DNA of 5,911 bases, from positions 1-5,911 of the forward strand of contig DATMSM010000034.1 of assembly GCA_035565355.1 (NCBI GenBank), read 5' to 3'. Positions 1 through 5,008 of this stretch are shown in pieces (positions within the stretch are counted from its first letter, which is position 1; the number at the start of each line of letters is the position of its first letter). The stretch is from Ga0074130 sp035565355. Its GTDB lineage: Bacteria > Pseudomonadota > Gammaproteobacteria > Burkholderiales > Rhodocyclaceae. Position numbers and translations under genes: made by a program. The notes under the pieces were generated by a model. The model searched no databases. It was not told the DNA's origin and saw nothing but the letters and a program-made list of their open reading frames with translations.

Positions 1-110
1 TCTTCGATGCGGCTCAGCAGATGGTCATGCGTCCAGCTCTTGATGTCCTGGAACTGCTGGGAGTTGACGAACGCCTGGTCGTCGTCGGCGAATTCGAGAT
101 CGTTGGACAT
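1..110 (-). CDS. cpaF: CpaF/TadA pilus-assembly ATPase, N-terminal fragment cut by the window edge
   Basis: Only the first 36 codons and two further bases are present; the gene continues past the left edge. It opens with ATG at 110 (MSNDLEFADDDQAF...). Residues 20-35 (FQDIKSWTHDHLLSRI) match the helical start that precedes the ring-forming region in CpaF/TadA proteins, which are hexameric secretion ATPases of the GspE/PilT superfamily. In the Tad system this ATPase powers pilus extension, and probably retraction, from the cytoplasmic face of the inner membrane. The Walker A and B boxes lie outside the window, so the call rests on this short motif plus position directly after cpaE, the usual order. 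The gap to the cpaE stop is 9 bp, implying co-transcription. The ribosome-binding site is weak (GGTTGAAACG upstream), as for several genes here. Confidence 0.85.
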   Translation of the reverse strand, partial: MSNDLEFADDDQAFVNSQQFQDIKSWTHDHLLSRIE

Positions 111-119
111 AGAGGCGTT

Positions 120-1403
120 TCAACCTTGACTAGAGCTTTTCCAGAAGCCGGCAATTTGCGACATTCGAGCCAACCAGTTGGACTCCTTGGCCGGCGGCTC
201 GCCTGCCTCGGACGTGTATTGCTCGTTCAGCCCGCGCGCGAGGGCGGCCACGGCTTGTGAATACGCGTCGCTGCGCGCAGTGCGCACCAGCATTTCGCCA
301 CGGCTTGCCGCCGCCAGCAGTTGCGTGCCGCGCGCCGGCAGCACATGGTGCAGCGGCAGTTCGAGACGATCGGCAATGTCCTTGGCCGGCAGCCCGACGT
401 GGGTGTCGAACTTGTTGACCACAAGCGACAGCCGATCGGTGTCGATGCCGCGGGTGCGCAGCTCCTTGAGCATGTTCGCGGTGGAGACGATCGCGCCGAT
501 GCTCTGGTCGCACACCACCCAGCTGTGCTGGGCAACCTTCACGGTCTGTGCGACGAAATCGAGCGTCGAAAAGCCGCCAAGGTCGGCAATCTGAAAATCG
601 AAGAAGTCGCCGAGCCGCTTGATCAGCGCCATCGAATCGGCATGCGAGATCTCGCGCACTTGCGCAAGGCTCGTGGGCAGCGGCAGCACGGCCACGCCGC
701 TCGGGTGATGGGCCAGCGCGGTGTGCAGCAGCGTTTGGTCGAGGCGGCGCAGGCTGCGCACGCCATCGACAAAGCTGAAGCCGCTTTGGGTGTCCAGATA
801 CAGAAGGCCATCCCGGGCCGGCAGCCCGAGATCGAGCAGCGCCACACCGCGGCGCGCGTTGCGGCTGTGAGAAGGTGCGGCCGCTTGAGACGGTTGGTCG
901 TTGAGCATCAACGCCAGGCTGGCCGCGAGCGTGGTCACGCCGATGCCCGGCCTGGCGCCAAGCAGCGCAAGCGTGCATCCACGGGCGCGGCTTTGCATGC
1001 TGCTTTGACGATCGAGCAGTTTGCGCAGCGTGTTGATTGCATCCGTCGGCGGCGCGCTCATGTCGACGAAATCGTCCACGCCGGCACGCAGCGCGGCAAG
1101 CATGGAAGCCGGTTCGGCCGAAACACCGGTTGCCAGCACCGGCAGCATTGGCCATTCACGCTTGAGGCGCTGGTGAAGTTCGCCTGCTGCAGCGGTGTGG
1201 TCGCCCGAGAAATCGAGAAAAACCGCCGCAGGACTGAGCATGGCGATGCGCTCGTCGATCGACTTGGCTTCGGATGGAAGGATCACCACCGCGCCCAACT
1301 GGTTGAGCGCGTCGCTCAGCCATGTGATGTGGCTGCTGTTCGGCGATGCGAAGAGGTACGTCTCCGCACCGATTTCAGGGAGGCTGTCGCGTGGGGCGTT
1401 CAT
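120..1403 (-). CDS. cpaE: CpaE/TadZ pilus-localisation protein (pseudo-receiver plus ParA/MinD-like ATPase)
   Basis: A 427-residue protein of the CpaE/TadZ family, which marks the membrane site where the Tad machine assembles. Residues about 12-130 form a receiver-like domain: VFLDFSG (61-67) puts D64 near the phospho-acceptor position, and AALRAGVDDFVD (103-114) resembles the end of a response-regulator fold. Residues about 142-390 form a ParA/MinD-type P-loop domain with the A-loop at 149-159 (GARPGIGVTTL), LLDLGLPARDG (189-199), the Walker B-like FQIADLGGF (270-278) and the base-binding VVNKFD (328-333). The canonical KGGxGK[ST] lysines are replaced by R151 and V156, so nucleotide handling is atypical, as known for other TadZ proteins. 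I chose ATG 1403 (MNAPRDS). A GTG at 1499 also opens the frame but would overlap cpaC by 61 bp, and a TTG at 1442 is also possible. ATG 1403 has no clear Shine-Dalgarno and lies 35 bp after the cpaC stop. The tail, about 393-427, is hydrophilic and probably disordered. Confidence 0.9.
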   Translation of the reverse strand: MNAPRDSLPEIGAETYLFASPNSSHITWLSDALNQLGAVVILPSEAKSIDERIAMLSPAAVFLDFSGDHTAAAGELHQRLKREWPMLPVLATGVSAEPASMLAALRAGVDDFVDMSAPPTDAINTLRKLLDRQSSMQSRARGCTLALLGARPGIGVTTLAASLALMLNDQPSQAAAPSHSRNARRGVALLDLGLPARDGLLYLDTQSGFSFVDGVRSLRRLDQTLLHTALAHHPSGVAVLPLPTSLAQVREISHADSMALIKRLGDFFDFQIADLGGFSTLDFVAQTVKVAQHSWVVCDQSIGAIVSTANMLKELRTRGIDTDRLSLVVNKFDTHVGLPAKDIADRLELPLHHVLPARGTQLLAAASRGEMLVRTARSDAYSQAVAALARGLNEQYTSEAGEPPAKESNWLARMSQIAGFWKSSSQG

Positions 1404-1438
1404 GGCGTCGGCCAAGGGCTTTGCGTAGTTAGGTTCGG

Positions 1439-2806
1439 TCAACGCGAGAAGCCCGGCACCGTCGTACCCGAAGCCGGCCCCAGCAGATGCGCGCGCCACA
1501 CGGGGCCGTCGCGCTGCTCGGCACCGCCCGGCAGGTACGGACCAAGATCGGTACCGCGCGCAATCGGCTTCACCAGATGCGGCGTGACAAGGATCACCAG
1601 TTCCTTCTCGCTCATCTGGTATTTGTTCTGCTTGAAGAAGGTTCCGAGCACCGGAATGTCGCCGAGCAGCGGAACCTTGTCGGCGTTGGAGGTCGTGGTG
1701 CGGCTCACGAGGCCGCCAATGATGAAGCTCTCGCCATCGCCGAGTTCCACCGTGGTGTCGGCGCGGCGCGTGCTGATCGCGGGCACCGCCACGCCTCCGA
1801 TGCTGAGCGAGTTGGTGTAGTCCAGGTCGCTGGCCTCGGGCGCCACCTTGAGCACGATGCGGTCGTTCGACAGCACGGTGGGCGTGAGCGTGAGGCCGAT
1901 GCCGAACGGCTTGTATTCGATGCTGGTGGTCCCAAGGCCCTGGGGAGCGGGCACGGGCAGTTCGCCGCCGGCCAGGAAGCTCGCGCTCTGGCCGGAGAGC
2001 GCCACCAGCGTGGGTTCGGCAAGCACGCGGGCCATGCCGTTGCCTTCAAGGAACCCGACGTTCAGGCCGAGGCCGGCCTTGCCGAAGTTGAACAGGAGGC
2101 TGAAGGCTTGGGCCAGCGGGTTGTTGTATTCACCGGTGATCGAGCCATCGCTGCCGAACGTCGCGGAACGCAATGACGACGGTGTGAACACGCCGAAACT
2201 GAAGCCGTTGGAATTGGCGCGCGTGCTGAAGATGTTGAGGCCGGCCTGCTTGAGCACGCTGCGGTTGAACTCGACGATCTTGACCTCGACCTGCACGGTG
2301 CTGCTTCGCACATTGACGACGGAGCGGTCGATCAGCACCGATTTTTCTCCGCCGGCGGCCATGGCCGCGTCGCGCGCTTCCTGGTGCGCAGTCATGCTGC
2401 TGAGCGACCCGGCGAGCGTGGAGGACCGGCGGCGGACTTCGAGCGAATAAACCGTTGCGGTCGATTGGCCCTTTTCCCAAACCATGAGCGTGGTCCGGCC
2501 TGCAGCCTTGCCGGTGACGATAAGCCGCGCGGCCGGCGAGTTGGGCGATTGGCGGGTGAGTGCGACACCGGCCACCGTCTCGTCGGCGATGGCCATGCGC
2601 TCGATGCCCTTGCCGATCAGCAGCTCCTTCTGCGTGCCGGCATCGATCCGCAGTTGCAGCGCGGGCCGGGCTGATGTCGCCTCTGCCGCATCTGCGGCGG
2701 CGGACACTCCGGGCCAGACGCCCGATGCCAGCAAGCACAGCACCGCGAGTGTGGGACGCAGAGGACGTGCCGGACCGGTTGTTTTCGCGCGAAGGGCGAT
2801 CGTCAT
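1439..2806 (-). CDS. cpaC: CpaC/RcpA outer-membrane secretin of the Tad pilus
   Basis: A 455-residue secretin that forms the outer-membrane channel for the Flp pilus. An N-terminal signal peptide is visible: basic start, hydrophobic PTLAVLCLLASGVWPG (18-33), then Ala-rich cleavage candidates near 36-40. Residues about 47-125 match the pilus-formation N-terminal domain of CpaC proteins (IGKGIERMAIADETVAGV at 64-81; the LIVTGKAAGRTTLMVW stretch at 95-110). The secretin core occupies about 165-415, with VQVEVKIVEFNRSVLKQAG (171-189), MARVLAEPTLVALSGQSASF (258-277), VPLLGDIPVLGTFFK (378-392) and ELVILVTPHLV (402-412), which are family hallmarks. The segment joining the two parts (126-165) is too short for the BON module often found there. 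ATG 2806 is preferred over ATG 2833 because AGGAAA (2815-2820) lies 8 nt upstream and the result has a normal signal peptide. The gene starts 49 bp after the cpaB stop, in the same operon. Confidence 0.95.
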   Translation of the reverse strand: MTIALRAKTTGPARPLRPTLAVLCLLASGVWPGVSAAADAAEATSARPALQLRIDAGTQKELLIGKGIERMAIADETVAGVALTRQSPNSPAARLIVTGKAAGRTTLMVWEKGQSTATVYSLEVRRRSSTLAGSLSSMTAHQEARDAAMAAGGEKSVLIDRSVVNVRSSTVQVEVKIVEFNRSVLKQAGLNIFSTRANSNGFSFGVFTPSSLRSATFGSDGSITGEYNNPLAQAFSLLFNFGKAGLGLNVGFLEGNGMARVLAEPTLVALSGQSASFLAGGELPVPAPQGLGTTSIEYKPFGIGLTLTPTVLSNDRIVLKVAPEASDLDYTNSLSIGGVAVPAISTRRADTTVELGDGESFIIGGLVSRTTTSNADKVPLLGDIPVLGTFFKQNKYQMSEKELVILVTPHLVKPIARGTDLGPYLPGGAEQRDGPVWRAHLLGPASGTTVPGFSR

Positions 2807-2814
2807 GGTGTTCG

Positions 2815-2820
2815 TTTCCT
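2815..2820 (-). promoter_or_regulatory. Shine-Dalgarno site for cpaC
   Basis: On the minus strand AGGAAA lies 8 nt before ATG 2806. The alternative ATG at 2833 has no comparable purine run, so this site decides the cpaC start. Confidence 0.6.
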
Positions 2821-2855
2821 GCGTGGCGTGCATGGGCGTGCCACGTGTTTGCTGA

Positions 2856-3845
2856 TCAGTAGTTGATGGTTTCGCTGCGGTCGCCGCGGATCACTTCGAC
2901 CTTGAATCCGCCGCGGGAGTCGCCGGTGCGGGCCGTCGGAGCCCGCGCAGCAGCGATGGCAGGCGCGCGCAAGGCGCCCGGCTTGCCGCCGGTCACGAAA
3001 TCTGCCGTGGTGACGCCGGCCTGCGCGCGGTCCAGACCTTCGAGCGGCGGGCGGCGAGGTTCGCCGGCTTTGGGCGGAGGCGGCTGCAGGGCGGTGGGCA
3101 GCTCGGCAAAGAGCTTTGGATCGGGTTCCGACATGTCAGTGGGGTTGCGCAGCGCCAGCAGCAAGCGGCCGCTGTTCTCGGCCAGCGTGAGACGGTTGAT
3201 ATCGTCCACTGGCACGGCAAGCACGGCGGTCCGGGCCGCTTCGGCGCGCTGGGCCTGCTGCTGCGCGGTTCCGTTCTTGTCCATCTTGGAAGGCAAACCG
3301 TCGACGGAAGCGCTGCCATAGGCCAGCACGCGCTTGCGCGACAGGAGCAGGCGCGCCTGGCTGCGGTCGATGTCCTTGCCGTCGGACTTGAGCATCAGGA
3401 ACACGTCGACGAAGTCGCCAGGCTGGACCTTGTTGCCCACGCCCATGATCTCGTCGGCCTTGATGGCGACCGCACGTTCGCCTTCGGTGACGCGCAGGGC
3501 CAGACCGGAAACGAGCTGGCCTTGGAGTAATGGCGAGCCTTCGCTCAGGTCGATCACCGGCACGCGGCCCGCGAGCGGCCCGGTTTCCTGGAAGGCGCCC
3601 ACGGGATTGATCGTCAGTCGCTCGATGCGAAGCGCGTCGGCCGGGATCGCCTGGCCCGCAGGAAGCGGCTTGGCGGCCACGACCACGGGGAAGGTCTGCG
3701 CCTGGGCGGCCTTGCCGGGGGCGGCAGCGGAGGGAGCGACTGCGACAGGCGGTGGAGGCTGGCGGCTGAGCATCCATGCATAGCCGCCGAGCGCGAGGGC
3801 CAGGAGCACGAGGATGGCGGCGATGACTTTGGTGAGATTGATCAT
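2856..3845 (-). CDS. cpaB: CpaB/RcpC periplasmic pilus-assembly protein
   Basis: A 329-residue CpaB/RcpC protein, the periplasmic, inner-membrane-anchored partner of the CpaC secretin in Flp pilus biogenesis. Residues 5-25 form a single hydrophobic anchor, followed by a Pro/Ala linker (29-50). A SAF-type domain covers about 52-115 (FPVVVAAKPLPAGQAIPADA, 52-71; SPLLQGQLV, 104-112). The RcpC core covers about 120-235, with ERAVAIKADE (123-132) and VQPGDFVDVFLMLK (140-153), and ends in a conserved-looking LLLALRNPTD (228-237). The segment from 238 to 312 is rich in Pro, Ala and Gly and looks disordered. The C-terminus FKVEVIRGDRSETINY is typical of the family, so the protein is complete. The ATG at 3845 lacks an evident Shine-Dalgarno. 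Sixty-six bases separate it from the cpaA stop and contain no gene or clear signal. Confidence 0.93.
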   Translation of the reverse strand: MINLTKVIAAILVLLALALGGYAWMLSRQPPPPVAVAPSAAAPGKAAQAQTFPVVVAAKPLPAGQAIPADALRIERLTINPVGAFQETGPLAGRVPVIDLSEGSPLLQGQLVSGLALRVTEGERAVAIKADEIMGVGNKVQPGDFVDVFLMLKSDGKDIDRSQARLLLSRKRVLAYGSASVDGLPSKMDKNGTAQQQAQRAEAARTAVLAVPVDDINRLTLAENSGRLLLALRNPTDMSEPDPKLFAELPTALQPPPPKAGEPRRPPLEGLDRAQAGVTTADFVTGGKPGALRAPAIAAARAPTARTGDSRGGFKVEVIRGDRSETINY

Positions 3846-3911
3846 TGGGCGGCGTGTCAGGGAAGGAGCAATTCGAGAGCTATCGATGAACAGCTCGTGG
3901 CGGCGGAGCGA

Positions 3912-4412
3912 TCAGCTACCCTGTCGACCCCAAACCATCCACACCGCGGCGGCCAGCGCGAGATAGGCCGCATAAGGAATGATGCGAACCCGGCGAGTTG
4001 GAGTGTCGGGTTCGGATGCGCGCGACGGGCCGGCAAGCAGCAGGGCGAGCCGCGGAAAAAAAGGCCAGCGCTTGAGGGACAGCCAGAGGGCGCTGTGGGC
4101 GGTGGCCATCAGACTGGCAATGATCCAGATCGGCGCCAGGGCCGACACACCAACCCACAGTCCCAAGGCGCCAGCAAACTTCACGTCACCTGCTCCCATG
4201 AGGCCTGTGGCGTAGAAGAGCAGGAGAAAACCGAAGCCTGCCCCTGCGCCGAGCAGTGCCGCGCGCCAATCGTGCTCGAGAGGCCCGGCTCCCAATGCTA
4301 ATGCTCCGAGCGCAAAGCCGGCGCCTGCGAGTACAAGCCAATTGGGAACGCGGCGCATCCGGAAGTCGTAGACCACGACAAGAATTAGCCACAGGAGAAA
4401 GCTGACTTTCAA
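3912..4412 (-). CDS. cpaA: CpaA/TadV prepilin peptidase (type IV leader peptidase family, short form)
   Basis: A 166-residue polytopic membrane aspartic peptidase that cleaves the Flp prepilin leader at the cytoplasmic face of the inner membrane. Both catalytic aspartates are visible: D16 in VYDFRMRRVPN (14-24) and D76 in the GxGD motif MGAGDVKF (72-79). It has the short TadV/CpaA form and lacks the N-terminal methylase domain of PilD. Hydrophobic segments fall at about 4-15, 26-43, 51-70, 80-110 and 145-162; IIPYAAYLALAA (143-154) matches the usual C-terminal pattern. The start is TTG at 4412. A TAG codon sits directly before it in frame, and the first in-frame ATG (codon 19) lies after D16, so the TTG is the natural start. 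It overlaps the flp stop in a TTGA arrangement and has no Shine-Dalgarno of its own, suggesting translation coupled to flp. Confidence 0.93.
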   Translation of the reverse strand: MKVSFLLWLILVVVYDFRMRRVPNWLVLAGAGFALGALALGAGPLEHDWRAALLGAGAGFGFLLLFYATGLMGAGDVKFAGALGLWVGVSALAPIWIIASLMATAHSALWLSLKRWPFFPRLALLLAGPSRASEPDTPTRRVRIIPYAAYLALAAAVWMVWGRQGS

Positions 4413-4594
4413 CTAAACGAGCTGGGGAGCTTGCCGGCGATGGCTGTAAACATATCTTTCAATGCCTTGCCAATACCGCTGGTTTCGCTAAACGCCGCCA
4501 CCAAAACAATAGCCATCAATCCCGCAATAATTCCATATTCAATTGCAGTAGCACCTTCTTCATCGCGCAGAAAACGAGTAATAGAGCGAAGCAT
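4409..4594 (-). CDS. flp: Flp-type major prepilin (type IVb pilin)
   Basis: A 61-residue Flp pilin precursor, the structural subunit of the Tad pilus. The class III leader MLRSITRFLRDEEG ends at G14; cleavage before A15 gives a 47-residue mature pilin starting ATAIEYGIIAGLMAIVLVAA. The Glu and Tyr at mature positions 5 and 6 (E19, Y20 of the precursor) are the Flp signature, and the hydrophobic helix covers about 16-35. The rest (SETSGIGKALKDMFTAIAGK...) is the short amphipathic tail usual for this family. It is first in the operon and its stop overlaps the cpaA TTG. By hand count it has about 47% GC, well below its neighbours, with many A/T-ending codons (ATT, ACT, GAA, GGA). ATG 4594 has a good ribosome-binding site, AAAGGGA at 4599-4605. 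Confidence 0.97.
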   Translation of the reverse strand: MLRSITRFLRDEEGATAIEYGIIAGLMAIVLVAAFSETSGIGKALKDMFTAIAGKLPSSFS

Positions 4595-4598
4595 GATT

Positions 4599-4605
4599 TC
4601 CCTTT
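4599..4605 (-). promoter_or_regulatory. Shine-Dalgarno site for flp
   Basis: On the minus strand AAAGGGA lies 4 nt before ATG 4594. It is the clearest ribosome-binding site in the pilus cluster, in keeping with high pilin output. Confidence 0.65.
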
Positions 4606-4642
4606 AAAAAAAGTGTTAACAAGTGAGGCTGGCCAAGTGGAT

Positions 4643-4672
4643 GTTATACAGCGTAACTCCGTGTATCAACAA
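4643..4672 (-). promoter_or_regulatory. Candidate sigma70 promoter of the flp-cpa operon
   Basis: On the minus strand a -10-like TATAAC (4648-4643) follows a -35-like TTGTTG (4672-4667) at 18 bp; an alternative -35, TTGATA (4669-4664), sits at 15 bp. Transcription would begin near 4636, giving a leader of about 40 nt before flp. The -10 is good and the -35 poor or badly spaced, as expected for an activator-dependent promoter. GTTAC motifs lie just upstream of the -35 (4679-4675) and inside the spacer (4657-4653). This is a sequence-pattern call only. Confidence 0.45.
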
Positions 4673-4692
4673 CCGTAACCCGTGGGTTCGAG

Positions 4693-4731
4693 GCCTTCCT
4701 GTGCTAGGCCATACGGTCTAAGCAGGAAGGC
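4693..4731. repeat. Long imperfect hairpin (GCCTTCCTG / CAGGAAGGC)
   Basis: Arms GCCTTCCTG (4693-4701) and CAGGAAGGC (4723-4731) are perfect complements. Inside them AGGCC (4706-4710) can pair with GGTCT (4715-4719) using one G-U pair in RNA, and GCT (4703-4705) with AGC (4721-4723) in an alternative register, leaving a four-base ATAC loop. No T-run follows on either strand, so it is not a standard terminator. It lies just upstream of the candidate flp promoter. Confidence 0.6.
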
Positions 4732-4745
4732 GGCCAGCCCTTCGC

Positions 4746-4772
4746 CTTCCACAGGAAGCTCTCGTGTGGAAG
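4746..4772. repeat. Inverted repeat (CTTCCACA / TGTGGAAG) with a competing partner
   Basis: CTTCCACA (4746-4753) pairs with TGTGGAAG (4765-4772) around an 11-base loop. The overlapping segment CACAGGAAG (4750-4758) is instead a perfect complement of CTTCCTGTG at 4695-4703 in the neighbouring hairpin, and CTTCC (4746-4750) can also fold onto GGAAG (4754-4758). The structures exclude one another. Confidence 0.55.
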
Positions 4773-4825
4773 CATGAGTAACAGTCCTGGAACATATTTT
4801 TCCCTCTGACACGGTGTGCGCGCAT

Positions 4826-4837
4826 CCCATGAATGGG
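4826..4837. promoter_or_regulatory. Short dyad CCCAT-GA-ATGGG, possible operator
   Basis: Five-base arms CCCAT (4826-4830) and ATGGG (4833-4837) flank a two-base centre. The spacing suits a dimeric DNA-binding protein better than an RNA hairpin. No regulator can be named. Confidence 0.25.
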
Positions 4838-4870
4838 TGAACAACGTTACGTTCTTTGGGAACAATCAGG

Positions 4871-4896
4871 CGGCGTTTGTTACGGGAACAAAGCCG
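4871..4896. repeat. Hairpin CGGC-(G)-TTTGTT / AACAAA-GCCG
   Basis: CGGC (4871-4874) and TTTGTT (4876-4881) pair with AACAAA (4887-4892) and GCCG (4893-4896), giving a ten-base-pair stem with one bulged G (4875) and an ACGGG loop. The right arm GCCG is shared with the next inverted repeat, so the two cannot form together. Confidence 0.55.
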
Positions 4897-4939
4897 TTAC
4901 GTGTTACGTAGCACGAGGGTGTAACGGCAGATGTAACAC
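4893..4939. repeat. Interleaved inverted repeats built on GTTAC
   Basis: GCCGTTAC (4893-4900) is perfectly complementary to GTAACGGC (4921-4928), and GTGTTAC (4901-4907) to GTAACAC (4933-4939). The arm order is 1-2-1'-2', so as RNA the pairs would form a pseudoknot or compete; as DNA they give two overlapping operator-like dyads. TACGTA (4905-4910) is a self-complementary core inside the first loop. A third dyad, GGGTGT (4917-4922) with ACACCC (4936-4941), overlaps them. Confidence 0.5.
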
Positions 4940-4944
4940 CCAAG

Positions 4945-4979
4945 ATAGGTGCGTTGCTTGTGCAAAAAGTCACACCTAT
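4945..4979. repeat. Inverted repeat ATAGGTG / CACCTAT
   Basis: ATAGGTG (4945-4951) and CACCTAT (4973-4979) are perfect 7-base arms, extendable past one mismatch, around a 21-base loop that contains a run of five A (4964-4968). It lies just downstream of the transpeptidase gene and may belong to its transcript end. Confidence 0.4.
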
Positions 4980-4993
4980 GGGGTGCCTACCCC
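4980..4993 (-). terminator. Possible weak terminator after the L,D-transpeptidase gene
   Basis: On the minus strand GGGGT-AGGC-ACCCC (4993-4980) forms a tight GC-rich stem with a four-base loop 15 nt after the stop codon. The only T-run (five T, 4968-4964) begins 11 nt beyond the stem, too far for a classic intrinsic terminator. It may be a weak or Rho-assisted end. Confidence 0.25.
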
Positions 4994-5008
4994 CCTGCCG
5001 AGAGGGTC

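Larger units (their letters stand above)
4653..4937. repeat. Cluster of nine GTTAC/GTAAC motifs upstream of flp
   Basis: GTTAC on the plus strand starts at 4846, 4879, 4896 and 4903. Its complement GTAAC starts at 4653, 4675, 4778, 4921 and 4933. Read in the GTTAC orientation, six of nine are followed by G, and GTTACGT occurs as an exact tandem pair at 4896-4909. About 0.6 chance hits of a 5-mer would be expected on both strands of 300 bp at even base composition. I saw none in the coding parts of the window when reading through by eye. The motif may be half of an operator for an unidentified regulator. Confidence 0.55.
4595..5008. other. Gene-free regulatory region between the transpeptidase gene and flp
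   Basis: This 414-bp stretch contains no credible gene. The plus-strand open frame beginning at 4833 runs antisense through the transpeptidase gene and resembles no protein family. The region is visibly less GC-rich than the flanking genes. From right to left it holds a possible weak terminator (4980-4993), long inverted repeats (4945-4979, 4893-4939, 4871-4896), a compact dyad (4826-4837), a set of CTTCC/GGAAG arms (4693-4772) and the candidate flp promoter (4643-4672). GTTAC/GTAAC occurs nine times between 4653 and 4937. Confidence 0.8.

Noticed and set aside
1404..1499. Longer cpaE start at GTG 1499
   Set aside because: It would overlap cpaC by 61 bp and add a Gly/Ala-rich stretch unlike the start of a receiver-like domain; ATG 1403 begins just before the conserved region.
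321..1820. 499-codon plus-strand open frame opposite cpaE and cpaC
   Set aside because: It is a shadow frame caused by high GC and codon bias. The minus-strand genes carry clear family motifs, and this frame spans two of them without any domain of its own.
2807..2833. Longer cpaC start at ATG 2833
   Set aside because: It has a weak upstream sequence, whereas ATG 2806 has AGGAAA at good spacing and gives a normal signal peptide.
4693..4731. Intrinsic terminator at the GCCTTCCTG hairpin
   Set aside because: Neither strand has a T-run after the stem.
4681..4735. tRNA-like T-arm text (GGGTTCGAGGCC) suggesting a tRNA gene or tRNA-derived attachment site
   Set aside because: The flanking bases do not form the five-base T-stem, and no acceptor, D or anticodon arm fits on either strand.
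4640..5008. CRISPR array suggested by many short repeats
   Set aside because: The repeats are 5-9 bases, irregularly spaced and mostly inverted; there are no 25-40-base direct repeats with spacers and no cas genes.
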